Under the pieces are notes generated by a model, which was not told the origin of the DNA, searched no databases, and saw only the letters and a program-made list of their open reading frames with translations. The position numbers were made by a program, and so were the translations under genes. A stretch of 64,000 nt of DNA from JAGDZR01 sp049115695 (GTDB lineage: Bacteria; Bacteroidota; Bacteroidia; Cytophagales; Cyclobacteriaceae), in contig JAGDZR010000011.1 in assembly GCA_049115695.1 (NCBI GenBank), positions 62,001 through 126,000 on the forward strand, given 5' to 3'. Below, one piece after another: positions 35,373 to 44,295 of this stretch. Positions within the stretch are counted from its first letter, which is position 1. Every line of letters begins with the position of its first letter.

Positions 35373-36138
35373 CTTGGATTAATTCGTGGTGTACAGGTCC
35401 TGCAGCAACTAACTCCCTCCCAAATAGCGCGTTATCACCGCCAGAAAAATCTGTGACTTTTCCACCCGCCTCCTTTACAATTAGGATCCCGGCCGCAACA
35501 TCCCATGGATTAAGGTTGTATTCAAAAAATCCTTCAAATCTTCCGCATGCCACATACGCAAGGTCAACAGCTGCACTACCAATTCGCCTCAGTCCGTGTG
35601 TATTTTTCATAAGCTCATTTAATATGGCGAGATACTGGTTGAGCTTTTCAAAATTATAGTAAGGAAATCCAGTTGCAAGCAAGCTATCACCAATGTGCTC
35701 AGCATTAGAGACACTGATCTTCTCGCCATTCAAAAATGATCCTCCATTCTTCCAGGCAGTAAACAGTTCTTCTCTATTTACTTCATAAATAATACCTCCA
35801 ACTAATTCCTCGTCATGAAGCAATCCTACGCTCACAGCAAAAGCGGGTAATCCATGAATAAAATTTGTTGTGCCATCAAGTGGATCTACTATCCAGGTAT
35901 AAGTCTCCTTCTTTTGTGCGATGGTGTTCTCCTCAGTGATGAAACCACAATTAGGGATAAGATCCGACAAACCAGCAACAAGCTGCTGTTCAGCCTGCTT
36001 ATCTACATATGAAACCAAATCATTTTTGCCCTTGATTTCAATATCATTTTTACTGAATGTTTCAGACTCCCTGCGGATAAAATTGCCTGTCTCTACACAA
36101 ACATTGGCCGCCTGCTCGATAACCGCTGCTAAATTCAT
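35353..36138 (-). CDS. inositol monophosphatase family phosphatase
   Basis: The 261-residue protein has the Mg-dependent sugar/inositol phosphatase motifs: Glu in GFITEENT, IVDPLDGTTNFIHG (metal-binding DPLDGTTN), and NPWDVAAGILIVKEAGG near the C-terminus. Substrates may be myo-inositol phosphate, fructose 1,6-bisphosphate or PAP-like nucleotides. It overlaps rsmI by four bases (ATGA) and ends in overlap with the gene on the other strand. Confidence 0.93.
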   Translation of the reverse strand: MNLAAVIEQAANVCVETGNFIRRESETFSKNDIEIKGKNDLVSYVDKQAEQQLVAGLSDLIPNCGFITEENTIAQKKETYTWIVDPLDGTTNFIHGLPAFAVSVGLLHDEELVGGIIYEVNREELFTAWKNGGSFLNGEKISVSNAEHIGDSLLATGFPYYNFEKLNQYLAILNELMKNTHGLRRIGSAAVDLAYVACGRFEGFFEYNLNPWDVAAGILIVKEAGGKVTDFSGGDNALFGRELVAAGPVHHELIQVIQEHW

Positions 36139-36818
36139 TTTTTTGTTTTCCCTTCAACTACTATAACAAATTCACCTTTTGGTGAAACCGATTCAAAGTG
36201 ACCGATCAGATCAGATAAGGTGCTCGTAATCGTCTCTTCAAATTTCTTTGTGAGCTCTCTTGATACTGAGACCCTGCGTTCTTCTCCAAGATGATCTTTT
36301 AGCTGGTTGAGTGTTTTAATCAGTCGATGAGGCGATTCATAAAAAACTATTGTTCTCTCCTCATTTTCCAACTGCTTGATCCTTGTTTGTCTTCCCTTTT
36401 TATGAGGCAAAAAACCTTCGTAAACAAAACGATCTGTAGGGAAACCTGACTTCACGATAGCCGGGATCAACGCTGTAGGTCCGGGTAAAGATTCAATGAC
36501 CACCTCGCTATTCAAGGCAGTTCTTACCAACAAAAATCCAGGATCAGAAATTCCGGGACTTCCTGCATCTGAGATCAAGGCCATTTTAACCCCACTATTC
36601 AATTCCTCTACCACACTATCAACTTTCTTATGCTCATTGTGCGCATGAAAGCTTCTCATTGGAGTTTTTACTTCATAATGATTAAGTAAATACCCAGAAG
36701 TACGTGTGTCCTCCGCCAATATCACATCAACCGATTTCAAAATTTCAATGGCTCTAAATGTGATATCCTTAAGATTACCAATAGGAGTAGGCACCAGATA
36801 GAGTTGGGTCTCAGACAT
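36135..36818 (-). CDS. rsmI: 16S rRNA 2'-O-ribose C1402 methyltransferase
   Basis: RsmI methylates the ribose of C1402 in the decoding centre. The 227-residue protein has the tetrapyrrole-methylase fold with LVPTPIGNLKDIT, AEDTRTSGYLL, ALISDAGSPGISDPGF, and SLPGPTALIPAIVKSG. The protein lacks the C-terminal extension of the E. coli enzyme, as is common in this phylum. It overlaps the PCD gene by eight bases. Confidence 0.96.
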   Translation of the reverse strand: MSETQLYLVPTPIGNLKDITFRAIEILKSVDVILAEDTRTSGYLLNHYEVKTPMRSFHAHNEHKKVDSVVEELNSGVKMALISDAGSPGISDPGFLLVRTALNSEVVIESLPGPTALIPAIVKSGFPTDRFVYEGFLPHKKGRQTRIKQLENEERTIVFYESPHRLIKTLNQLKDHLGEERRVSVSRELTKKFEETITSTLSDLIGHFESVSPKGEFVIVVEGKTKK

Positions 36819-37047
36819 TCAGCAACTGATCGATTTTTTGGGCCAACAGACGATCTTTCTCAGTAACGACATTGCCTGCGTCATGTGTGGTCAATGTGAT
36901 GACCACAGTATTGTAAACGTTGCTCCAGTTCGGGTGGTGATTCATGCCCTCTGCAAGGAATGCCACACGTGTCATAAAGGCGAATGCTTCTTGAAAATCG
37001 CTGAATTTAAACTCTCGGGTTAACGTATTATTGACCTCTTGCCACAC
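36811..37047 (-). CDS. phhB: pterin-4a-carbinolamine dehydratase
   Basis: A 78-residue PCD/DCoH protein. The catalytic EGMNHHPNW motif and the VYNTVVITLTTHDAGNVVTEKD segment are intact. It dehydrates 4a-hydroxytetrahydropterin, and its presence suggests an aromatic amino acid hydroxylase elsewhere in the genome. It is shorter than most (about 95 residues) because the usual N-terminal extension is missing. Confidence 0.93.
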   Translation of the reverse strand: MWQEVNNTLTREFKFSDFQEAFAFMTRVAFLAEGMNHHPNWSNVYNTVVITLTTHDAGNVVTEKDRLLAQKIDQLLNV

Positions 37048-37049
37048 AA

Positions 37050-37310
37050 TTAAAGCGAAATGATTCCTTCCACAAGATAAGCTTTTTCATACACTCCAAC
37101 CACCTCGTCTGCTGATGACAATCGTGTTTTTAAAGTGATGCTAACATATTTCTTATTTGCGCTATGGCGAGCGCTTAATGATCCCTTGGGCAGCAAGTCG
37201 GTAACTTCTGATTCCTTTGCCAGTGGTACAATGAACTTAAATACATATGGCCCGGGAAAAGTATGCTCGGCCTCAAGTTTTTCTCTGAATGATTTTGAAT
37301 CCCAACTCAT
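37050..37310 (-). CDS. DUF493 family protein (YbeD-like)
   Basis: An 86-residue protein of the DUF493/YbeD family, an ACT-like alpha/beta fold of unknown function. The core FPGPYVFKFIVPLAKESEV and NKKYVSITLKTRLSSADEVVGVYEKA match the family. It is the first of the leftward run DUF493-phhB-rsmI-phosphatase. Its start lies 13 bases after the T-tract of the ppiD terminator. Confidence 0.9.
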   Translation of the reverse strand: MSWDSKSFREKLEAEHTFPGPYVFKFIVPLAKESEVTDLLPKGSLSARHSANKKYVSITLKTRLSSADEVVGVYEKAYLVEGIISL

Positions 37311-37323
37311 GCTTTATATAACG

Positions 37324-37349
37324 AAAAAAGTCCGCGCTCGGCGGACTTT
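37324..37349 (-). terminator. intrinsic terminator after ppiD-type gene
   Basis: AAAGTCCGC/GCGGACTTT (37327-37335 and 37341-37349) with a five-base loop, followed on the minus strand by a T-tract that overlaps the stem's A-side (37324-37329). It lies 22 bases after the chaperone stop and just before the DUF493 start. Confidence 0.85.
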
Positions 37350-37371
37350 CAATTTATCAATGTTTTTGCTA

Positions 37372-39498
37372 TCAATAGAACTTATAACGTTCATCTTCGA
37401 TATCGGCTCCTTCTGAGAGCGCGTTGTAAATGTTCTGAAAAGTAAATGGAGTTTCTCGTCTTCTAAAAGAGCGCTGATTCCCAACGAACACTGCTCTATA
37501 AGCATCATAGTTCGCAATTTCAGCCGGATAGTTCTTGGTGTTGACTGTCATCAAAAGCACACCATTTTGTGTTTTGAATGCTCTGGTTGACTCTCCCTCC
37601 TCCAATGAGAATGCAAGCCCTATTGCTCCAGGAGCAAATCCAATACCCGGGAAGCTGTTAGTACTGAAAGTAATGTCGGTCGTTCCTGTTCTGGCACCTT
37701 CACCGTAGGCAGTTTTGATTTCCTCATATGTACCTGAAAGTCCATTCAGCTTGTTTACAATGATTTCCGATTTCTTCTCATCGCGCACCTTTCGGCTGAT
37801 TTCATTGCGAACATCTGAAAGTCTGGCCGTTCCTTTCTCCTGAACACCAGTTAGGGCTGCCACTATGTACTGATCGTTCGCTAATTCAAATACTTCAGAA
37901 ATATCGCCCAATGACGCTTCGTTGTACATCCAAAATACAACAGTACGAGCTTCAGCAATTCCTCCTAATCGCTTGTCATTCTTACCAACCCTGCTGGCTG
38001 TTCTTATTGCTGCCCCAACTTCGGATGCTTTTGCTCGGAAATTACTGATCGACTGAGCATCTGAGGCGAAGAGTTGAACCTCTCTGTAAATCTGATTCTG
38101 TGTTTCGTCTGAGACAAAAAGCGGCTTCTCAATAGATGCTATCTTGTATACGTCGCTAGTTTTTGCTTCGGTTACCTCAATGATATGAAAACCGAAATCT
38201 GTCTCGACCACATCTCGAAGAAGTCCCGTTCCGTCAAATGCAAAAACAGCATCCTTGAATTCCTGAACAAATGATGAATTTTCTCCAAACCAGCCCAGAT
38301 CGCCACCACTTTGTGCTGTGCCATCAGTTCCATAGATACGTGCCTGATCACCAAAATCAGCGCCTCCTTTGATGGCATCAAGGATTCTTCTTGCTTCCGT
38401 TTTTGCTGTGGCTTTTGAGGCCGCAGACTCATCGTTCCATTTTACCAGAATGTGACTTGCTTTCACAAATTGCTCATCACCCTCATAAATGTCTGTGACT
38501 TTGTAAAAAGTATAGGTACCATCAATCAAAGTTGGTTCAGAAACATAACCAACTTCAAGTGCCTCCTCTTCGGTAGATAACCAGGAAGGAAAATTATTTG
38601 GCTTGTACACACCGAATGGCGTAAGACCTTCAGAATTGATCAGGGCATATGTGCTGTCGTCAGCACTGTTGATTAGACCATCTCTTAAGTCAGCTACCTC
38701 ATTTTTAACTATAGCACTATCATCAGCTGAAGGAACAATATCGAAAGCAACATAGATTGCATCTCTTGACTCTTCTCTCTGATATTCATTACTGTTTTCT
38801 GACAAGTAGCTTTTCAATTCTGAATCAGCAACATCAACGGTCGAATCACTAATGCTAAAAAATGGAACATATAAATAATCCAGATTTACAGTAGCCCCTT
38901 TTTCATATTCAGACTTAGCTTCATACTTGTTTGCGTATTTAGTCAACTCAAGCAAATTCTCGTATTTGTTTAATTGTCTGTTTGGAGCAAGAGATGCTTC
39001 AAAAGCCAACCACGATTCGCGCTGCTGGACAGGTGCGCTATTGATTTGCTGTAAAAAGCTAACGATATTTTGCTTTTGGAACATCCCGGTATTAGGATCA
39101 GCAAATAGCTGCTGAATTTGAGGGTGAATATTGTTTCCTTGCACCATGTCCACAAGTTCAGCACTTGTAACTTCTATCCCTAGTTTTTCAAACTCTGGTT
39201 GGAATACATTGTTAACGATCAGTTCTTGCCAGGCTTGTTGACGTAATTGCTCAATATCCTCCGATTGAGGGCTTCTTCCAGTATTTAACTGGAAATTATA
39301 CGCCATTTGGTCTAGCTTTTGGGTGAACTGCTGGTACGATATGGTCTCACCATTTATTTCGCCTACATTATTTCCCCCACCGAATAAAGATGAGTTACCT
39401 TGAAGTAAGTCAGTAAGTATAAAAGCCACCATAGAGAAAGCCACCACTCCCACTACTATCTTTCCGGCTTTCATTCTAAGAGTATTTATCAACGCCAT
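37372..39498 (-). CDS. ppiD: PpiD/SurA-type periplasmic peptidyl-prolyl isomerase
   Basis: A 708-residue inner-membrane-anchored chaperone. One N-terminal helix (about 10-32) precedes a SurA_N-like chaperone region. A parvulin-type rotamase domain is visible at about 345-450 (VKASHILVKWND, GADFGDQARIYG, GGDLGWFGENSSFVQEF, TDFGFHIIEVTE). The C-terminal third resembles a second, degenerate parvulin domain. It folds outer-membrane proteins passing through the periplasm. It has its own promoter-like element and terminator. Confidence 0.93.
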   Translation of the reverse strand: MALINTLRMKAGKIVVGVVAFSMVAFILTDLLQGNSSLFGGGNNVGEINGETISYQQFTQKLDQMAYNFQLNTGRSPQSEDIEQLRQQAWQELIVNNVFQPEFEKLGIEVTSAELVDMVQGNNIHPQIQQLFADPNTGMFQKQNIVSFLQQINSAPVQQRESWLAFEASLAPNRQLNKYENLLELTKYANKYEAKSEYEKGATVNLDYLYVPFFSISDSTVDVADSELKSYLSENSNEYQREESRDAIYVAFDIVPSADDSAIVKNEVADLRDGLINSADDSTYALINSEGLTPFGVYKPNNFPSWLSTEEEALEVGYVSEPTLIDGTYTFYKVTDIYEGDEQFVKASHILVKWNDESAASKATAKTEARRILDAIKGGADFGDQARIYGTDGTAQSGGDLGWFGENSSFVQEFKDAVFAFDGTGLLRDVVETDFGFHIIEVTEAKTSDVYKIASIEKPLFVSDETQNQIYREVQLFASDAQSISNFRAKASEVGAAIRTASRVGKNDKRLGGIAEARTVVFWMYNEASLGDISEVFELANDQYIVAALTGVQEKGTARLSDVRNEISRKVRDEKKSEIIVNKLNGLSGTYEEIKTAYGEGARTGTTDITFSTNSFPGIGFAPGAIGLAFSLEEGESTRAFKTQNGVLLMTVNTKNYPAEIANYDAYRAVFVGNQRSFRRRETPFTFQNIYNALSEGADIEDERYKFY

Positions 39499-39529
39499 TT
39501 GTTGCTACTTGATTTTAATGAAATGACGG

Positions 39530-39537
39530 CAAAAATA
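39530..39537 (-). promoter_or_regulatory. -7 element upstream of ppiD-type gene
   Basis: TATTTTTG on the minus strand matches TAnnTTTG, 31 bases before the ATG. The rest of the 163-base gap to 39661 shows only AT-rich sequence without a clear hairpin. Confidence 0.4.
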
Positions 39538-39661
39538 CAGACTTGATTGGAATATAAAAATCTATTTTCACTGGTAATTTTTTAGCAGGAAATATTGACA
39601 GAGAATTGAGCTAATTAGTTTGAATTTCAGTGAGTTATACTTAGCTCTTTTTGAAACCGGC

Positions 39662-40942
39662 TCAATCAACCAGAGGCTTCATCGGAATGGTCAATTTTAC
39701 CTGATCAATGCGGTTCTCTTCCGTCACTAAAACCTGAATTACAAAAGCGTCAATTTCAATGATGTCGTCCTGCTTTGGAATATTCTCATTGTGATTTAAG
39801 ATGTAACCTCCCAAAGTGTCATAATCGCCCTCAGGGATCCCCCACTTATATTTCTCGTTCAGGTAATCGACCTCCAGACGTGCACTTAGCACAAACTCTC
39901 TATCCGAAATTCTTTCTTCGTGATATTGTTCGTCATCGTGTTCATCTTTAATGTCCCCAAAAATCTCTTCGATGACGTCCTCTATTGTCACGATTCCAGA
40001 GGTGCCTCCAAACTCATCCACAACCAAAGCAATGCTTCTGTGCTCATTGATCAGTTGGATCAACAGTTCATTTGCCAAAACAGTCTCCGGAACAATCTTT
40101 ATTGGCGAAAGAATTTTTTTGATAGACTCTGGTTTTCTGAACATTTCAATAGAATGGCAGTAGCCCACAACATCGTCTATTGAATCTTTATAAACGAGGA
40201 TTTTGGAATGCCCCGAATCATTAAATGCAAACTCCAGATTTTCGATAGTAGCTTCAATATCCACCGCCACTAACTCAGTTCGTGGCACCATGCATTCCCT
40301 TACTTTTATTTCCTTAAACTCTACAGCATTACTGAAAATTTTGGCATCTACTTCTGATTCATCATCTTTTTCCTCCGTGTTCTTCTTAATGAATTCATTC
40401 AAATCAGTAATGCCAAATACAGTTCTATCCTCCGAATAGGGCATTTTCAATACTCCTACAATGATCAGCTTTGATAATTGCTCAATCACCAATACTACTG
40501 GGTACATGAGGTAATACAACATCGCCATAGGGACAGCAAACAACTGAAGCAAAAAATCCGGATTCAACAAAAAGATGCTTTTTGGTAGAAATTCTGCTGA
40601 AAGCAAGACGATAAATGTGGCGATGAGCGTTTGAAAAATCAGCACAACGATATCGCCATTGAATAGATCTGGCAGGGCATTGACGAGCCAGGGCTCTATA
40701 AGCTGCGCCATGAATATACCATAGACCACAAGCGCCAGGTTATTTCCTACCAGGATCGTCGCTATAAAGTGTGATTGATTTTTTTGAAAAAAAGCAAGAA
40801 TTCGACCAATGTAGGCCCCTTTCTTTCTCAACAACTCTACCCTCAACTTGTCAGCCGAAAAAAATGCAATCTCCATTCCGGAAAAGAATGCAGAGAAAAG
40901 CAAGCATAGCAATATGATACTAAAATGCTGGGGGTCGTCCAT
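39662..40942 (-). CDS. CBS/CorC-domain membrane protein (hemolysin/GldE-like family)
   Basis: A 426-residue protein with a DUF21 (CNNM) membrane domain of about four helices (1-190), a pair of CBS domains (about 205-330; VRECMVPRTELVAVD, IALVVDEFGGTSGIVTIEDV) and a CorC_HlyC transporter-associated domain (340-420; DYDTLGGYIL). The family includes Mg/Co efflux-related CorC and gliding protein GldE. GldE is normally next to gldD, which is absent here, so this is more likely a general CNNM/CorC protein. Confidence 0.92.
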   Translation of the reverse strand: MDDPQHFSIILLCLLFSAFFSGMEIAFFSADKLRVELLRKKGAYIGRILAFFQKNQSHFIATILVGNNLALVVYGIFMAQLIEPWLVNALPDLFNGDIVVLIFQTLIATFIVLLSAEFLPKSIFLLNPDFLLQLFAVPMAMLYYLMYPVVLVIEQLSKLIIVGVLKMPYSEDRTVFGITDLNEFIKKNTEEKDDESEVDAKIFSNAVEFKEIKVRECMVPRTELVAVDIEATIENLEFAFNDSGHSKILVYKDSIDDVVGYCHSIEMFRKPESIKKILSPIKIVPETVLANELLIQLINEHRSIALVVDEFGGTSGIVTIEDVIEEIFGDIKDEHDDEQYHEERISDREFVLSARLEVDYLNEKYKWGIPEGDYDTLGGYILNHNENIPKQDDIIEIDAFVIQVLVTEENRIDQVKLTIPMKPLVD

Positions 40943-41127
40943 TATTTGGGAGTATTGGTGCGGTCACCTTTTGTTTGGTTTTTTCGATACCCGTATAAAA
41001 ATAAGAGGCCTAGGCTAAACATAAAAATCCAATATGATTCGGCGATCGATGTGACGATTGCCTCATAAGTGCCAATTACAAATAAAGCCATTGCCAAAAA
41101 GAACAGTATTGCATCTAGCTTTTTCAA
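40942..41127 (-). CDS. small two-helix membrane protein
   Basis: A 61-residue protein with two membrane helices (about 5-24 and 30-47) and a short basic tail (YRKNQTKGDRTNTPK). I know no family for it. It is coupled by overlaps of one base to the CBS gene downstream and four bases to lptC upstream, so it is clearly part of the operon and was likely under translation selection. Confidence 0.72.
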   Translation of the reverse strand: MKKLDAILFFLAMALFVIGTYEAIVTSIAESYWIFMFSLGLLFLYGYRKNQTKGDRTNTPK

Positions 41128-41666
41128 TTCTCTTCTTCAATATTGATTGTTCCAGACGGATTTTTAATTTGGTATGAGGTGAATTCCTGATTTGCAATCA
41201 GCCCTTCTCCTTTATGTATTTCTCCATCGGAAATGATTGTCACAAATTTATCAGTATAAAATTGTTCCTTTGACGGGTCCCAAAATAGTTCTTCTGTTGC
41301 TAATTCGTCACCATTTTGCAGGTTTTTGACCATAACATTGCCAATACCCTGATAATGATTCTCTGACGCGATGTACTTGGTAATATTTGACTGAAAAGTT
41401 ACCTGAGGGGTATCAAAAGCTCCATAATACTGAAGCAACATGCCTTTTGGCCATTCTTTATCTCCAGACTCATATGTCAACTGCCTTTCAGCAATCAACC
41501 GCATGACCATCTTGGCTGAATCTGTAAGCAGGACATTTATATCCTCCATTTCCATGATCGGTCCTTCGTAAATCTCTGCCTCGAGTAGATCTTTACGATC
41601 CTCACATGACATGGCCAGCAGGCCCATGAGGATTAAAACCAAAAAACGGTCATGGACCAACTCCAT
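41124..41666 (-). CDS. lptC: LPS export protein LptC, lipoprotein form
   Basis: The product has a lipoprotein signal (LLAMSC) and a beta-jelly-roll LptC domain (YEGPIMEMEDINVLLTDS, QLTYESGDKEWPKG, YYGAFDTPQVTFQSNI, TEELFWDPSKEQFYTDK). LptC bridges LptBFG to the periplasmic LptA chain. Start choice is difficult: ATG 41666 gives a normal signal peptide but lies inside a strong terminator hairpin; an ATG at 41720 adds 18 residues and overlaps the TPR gene. The rest of the protein is unaffected by the choice. Confidence 0.85.
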   Translation of the reverse strand: MELVHDRFLVLILMGLLAMSCEDRKDLLEAEIYEGPIMEMEDINVLLTDSAKMVMRLIAERQLTYESGDKEWPKGMLLQYYGAFDTPQVTFQSNITKYIASENHYQGIGNVMVKNLQNGDELATEELFWDPSKEQFYTDKFVTIISDGEIHKGEGLIANQEFTSYQIKNPSGTINIEEEN

Positions 41667-41672
41667 GACCGT
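41641..41672 (-). terminator. strong hairpin with T-tract over lptC start
   Basis: ACGGTCATGGA/TCCATGACCGT (41646-41656 and 41662-41672) forms an eleven-pair stem with a five-base loop, followed on the minus strand by six T. It is a textbook intrinsic terminator for the TPR gene ending at 41695, but it covers the likely lptC start codon (41664-41666). Confidence 0.8.
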
Positions 41673-41694
41673 CTTGGTTAATTTTTTGATTCGA

Positions 41695-43011
41695 TTAGTT
41701 ACTTTCTGATCTTCTTTCAAGCGTCACTGTTTCGTTTATCCAGCACCCAACCTGGTAACTCTGACCTTCCTGGTACTCATCATTGAATATGTCTTCAATA
41801 GATGGAAAAAGTGCTTTTGCGTTTGCCATTCCATCTGAATCCCCAGCTCTTTTGTACATGTTGTATGCCGCAATAAAGATCGCATAATCATGCGTTTTCT
41901 TTTCATTTTGCTTACAATCATCAAAGCTGCCCATATACAGATTGCCGATAAGGCTGTAAGCATCTTTCCTTGACGGATCAAACGCCAAAGCTCTACGCGC
42001 ATTACCTCTGGCACTTACTTTATCTTTTGCACCTACATCTTGCTTAGCAAGGTACATGTAGATATCCGCCTTCTCCAGGTTATCATCAGTCAAGTCAACC
42101 GCCTGATCATAAAACTGCTTGGCAGTAGCAGGATCATCGTTCTGCGCTGCTCTTACTCCAAGGAATTTGGCGATGGTGTAGGTCGGCTCATCTTCATTGA
42201 TGATTCTTGCGGCTTCAAAAGCTAACGCACGATCTGTACACTTACCTGTTAACATCAATTGAAAGATTTTCTTTGCAATCTTCACATCTTTGGTTTCAGA
42301 AAACTTGGGTCCAAGTACCTGCTCCACCATGTCACAATCCAACTCAACCGTAGCAGCAAGAAGCTTGTCTACCTGATCCAGCATTTTGTCTAAACGTGGC
42401 TTTCTATCTTCCTTGGCCGATTCCTTCTGCGCGTTTAATGCATCAGATATTGTGAAATAGATTTCAATGATTTCTTCCTCGCTGATGTCTCCTTTAGTAA
42501 CCTTTTTGTACTTATAAACCATGTTCATATAAGCAACCAGGTTTCCTGACAGCATATCATTGCCGTTCAACTCGAAAGATTTTGCAAAGAGATTGTAGAG
42601 ATATTCGTATTTCTCACGATCCTTATTGTAGTATTTATAGGCAAAAGTTGCTTTCCTATCAGTTACATAATCTTCCTTCTGGAAATACTCAATTCGTTTG
42701 TCATGCATGTCGAGACCTGTTTGCACGTACTGAGCCTTCAATGCTGCATCGGTCTCTTTGCTAGCCAGGGCATCATAAATCTTAATGCCATTTTGGTACA
42801 ATGACACATTGAGATCCGGTGTATTCTCAAGCAACCACTTCAGTGCTGCCTCCGACTCCTTCATTTTGCCGGCCTTCATGAGATCCACATAAAGTGCATT
42901 TTGCTCCTTAGCTTTATCTACCTGCTCTCCCCAGTTCCATCCTGGCTGAGCTGTGGCAGCAAAGCCAACGAAAAATACAGCCGCGGTGATTGTTCTTATC
43001 AAATGCTTCAT
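41695..43011 (-). CDS. TPR-repeat periplasmic protein
   Basis: A 438-residue protein with a signal peptide (ends AATAQ), built of helical repeats of TPR type (ALYVDLMKAGKMKESEAALKWLLENTP region; DNLEKADIYMYLAKQDVGAKDKVSARGNARRALAFDPSRKDAYSLIGNLYMG as adjoining units). Two cysteine-containing segments (FDDCKQ, VGCWIN) lie near the C-terminus. I know no specific role; it lies between the porin-like gene and lptC and is likely to work in the envelope. Confidence 0.82.
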   Translation of the reverse strand: MKHLIRTITAAVFFVGFAATAQPGWNWGEQVDKAKEQNALYVDLMKAGKMKESEAALKWLLENTPDLNVSLYQNGIKIYDALASKETDAALKAQYVQTGLDMHDKRIEYFQKEDYVTDRKATFAYKYYNKDREKYEYLYNLFAKSFELNGNDMLSGNLVAYMNMVYKYKKVTKGDISEEEIIEIYFTISDALNAQKESAKEDRKPRLDKMLDQVDKLLAATVELDCDMVEQVLGPKFSETKDVKIAKKIFQLMLTGKCTDRALAFEAARIINEDEPTYTIAKFLGVRAAQNDDPATAKQFYDQAVDLTDDNLEKADIYMYLAKQDVGAKDKVSARGNARRALAFDPSRKDAYSLIGNLYMGSFDDCKQNEKKTHDYAIFIAAYNMYKRAGDSDGMANAKALFPSIEDIFNDEYQEGQSYQVGCWINETVTLERRSESN

Positions 43012-43023
43012 CGTCTGGATTTT

Positions 43024-44295
43024 TTAGTCATATCTACGTTTAACGAACCAACGATCATTGATCGTCATTCCCATTACTATTTGAAAAAATGTTTCCCTTA
43101 TCAGGTTGTTGTCTGTCGTCCCTCTAGCTCCAAATCTAAAGGAGGTTTCAAGAGTCGAAACACCACCTGCCGGAAAAGAAGCACCAAAATTAATACCAAT
43201 TTCATTAACATCGGTTCCATTAATCACATATGGGAGCTGATCATAGTTAAATCCTGCCCTGTATGTAACCCGATTTAAATAGCTATTTACATCGTTGTAT
43301 TCTGGTGTCACTTCGCCTCCAACAGCTAGCCCAAAGACGTCTTTGAATTGAGTTGAAATCGCATCATTTCCGTCGGACCATTGCCCCATTTTAGCGTCAG
43401 CCCCTATTTTAAGCTTATTGACCTTCTCGTACGAAAACCCCAATCCAATTTGTTGCGGCAACTGATAACTGATAGGTGCATCCTCAGAAATGGAAATATT
43501 GCTTTGTTCCAGACCTGAAGGATCAAGTCTCCTCAATTGATCAGTATAAACACCTGTCAAGGCCGTCGAAATATCATAAGTAGCCCCGATATTCAAAAAA
43601 TTAGATTCCCCAATTTTTAATTTGTAGGCAAGACCAGCAGAGAATGCAAAGTCCCTGTAGGTCTCCTCGATCTGATAATCCGTTGAGAAATTAGAAATAT
43701 TTTGCACCGTGTCCTGACTGATCCAGTTGCTGGTGTTACGGATAATCGATCCAAAAATGTAAGAAGTTCTCAATCCTATGCTAAAGTTTTTGAACAGCTT
43801 AAGGCCATGTGACCAGGAAACCTGACTCAACCCACCCGAACCTGAATACTCATTCGAAACAACTTCTCCGTTGGGAGCCCCTACGATTGAAGAAATATTC
43901 CTCAGTCGATAGTCCACTGTACTATATGGCAAAAGTGAAACACTGCTTCCCCATTTGCCATTGATCAATGGAAGTGAAAGCACCATATAACGAATACTAC
44001 CCGTTCCATCAGAGCCCGTGACACTGTCAGTAGCATATGTCCTTAAATCGCTCTTAACACCTACATTGAACGAACTCAGCACATTGTAAGGCAACCAAGC
44101 CGGATTCACATTATTAATGCTATAAATATTAGGCAGACCAATGCCCAAACCGCCCATCCCCTCATTATGAGCCAATGAATAGTCATGAATTTCCCCTAAG
44201 CCATAATAGGAATATGGACTTGTTACTGATTGAGAAAAAACTGGATGAATATATAGCAAAAGGGCAGCTAAAAAGATGCCTCTACATGTCTTCAT
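43024..44295 (-). CDS. FadL/OmpP1-like outer-membrane beta-barrel protein
   Basis: A 423-residue protein with a signal peptide (ends VFSQ). The mature part begins SVTSPYSYYGLGEIHD, has the NNVNPAWLPYN element typical of FadL-like barrels in Bacteroidota, and continues with regularly spaced amphipathic strands (ISYQLPQQIGLGFSYEK, VTYRAGFNYDQLPY, FFQIVMGMTINDRWFVKRR). Substrate unknown. It overlaps the 3' end of coaX by 14 bases and precedes the TPR gene by 12 bases. Confidence 0.85.
   Translation of the reverse strand: MKTCRGIFLAALLLYIHPVFSQSVTSPYSYYGLGEIHDYSLAHNEGMGGLGIGLPNIYSINNVNPAWLPYNVLSSFNVGVKSDLRTYATDSVTGSDGTGSIRYMVLSLPLINGKWGSSVSLLPYSTVDYRLRNISSIVGAPNGEVVSNEYSGSGGLSQVSWSHGLKLFKNFSIGLRTSYIFGSIIRNTSNWISQDTVQNISNFSTDYQIEETYRDFAFSAGLAYKLKIGESNFLNIGATYDISTALTGVYTDQLRRLDPSGLEQSNISISEDAPISYQLPQQIGLGFSYEKVNKLKIGADAKMGQWSDGNDAISTQFKDVFGLAVGGEVTPEYNDVNSYLNRVTYRAGFNYDQLPYVINGTDVNEIGINFGASFPAGGVSTLETSFRFGARGTTDNNLIRETFFQIVMGMTINDRWFVKRRYD

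Noticed and set aside
37314..37517. 67-codon frame overlapping the ppiD 3' end
   Set aside because: It runs across the terminator and overlaps the well-supported chaperone gene in another frame.
39662..40942. Naming the CBS/CorC protein GldE
   Set aside because: GldE is normally next to gldD; the neighbours here are a small membrane protein and lptC, so only the broader family is supported.
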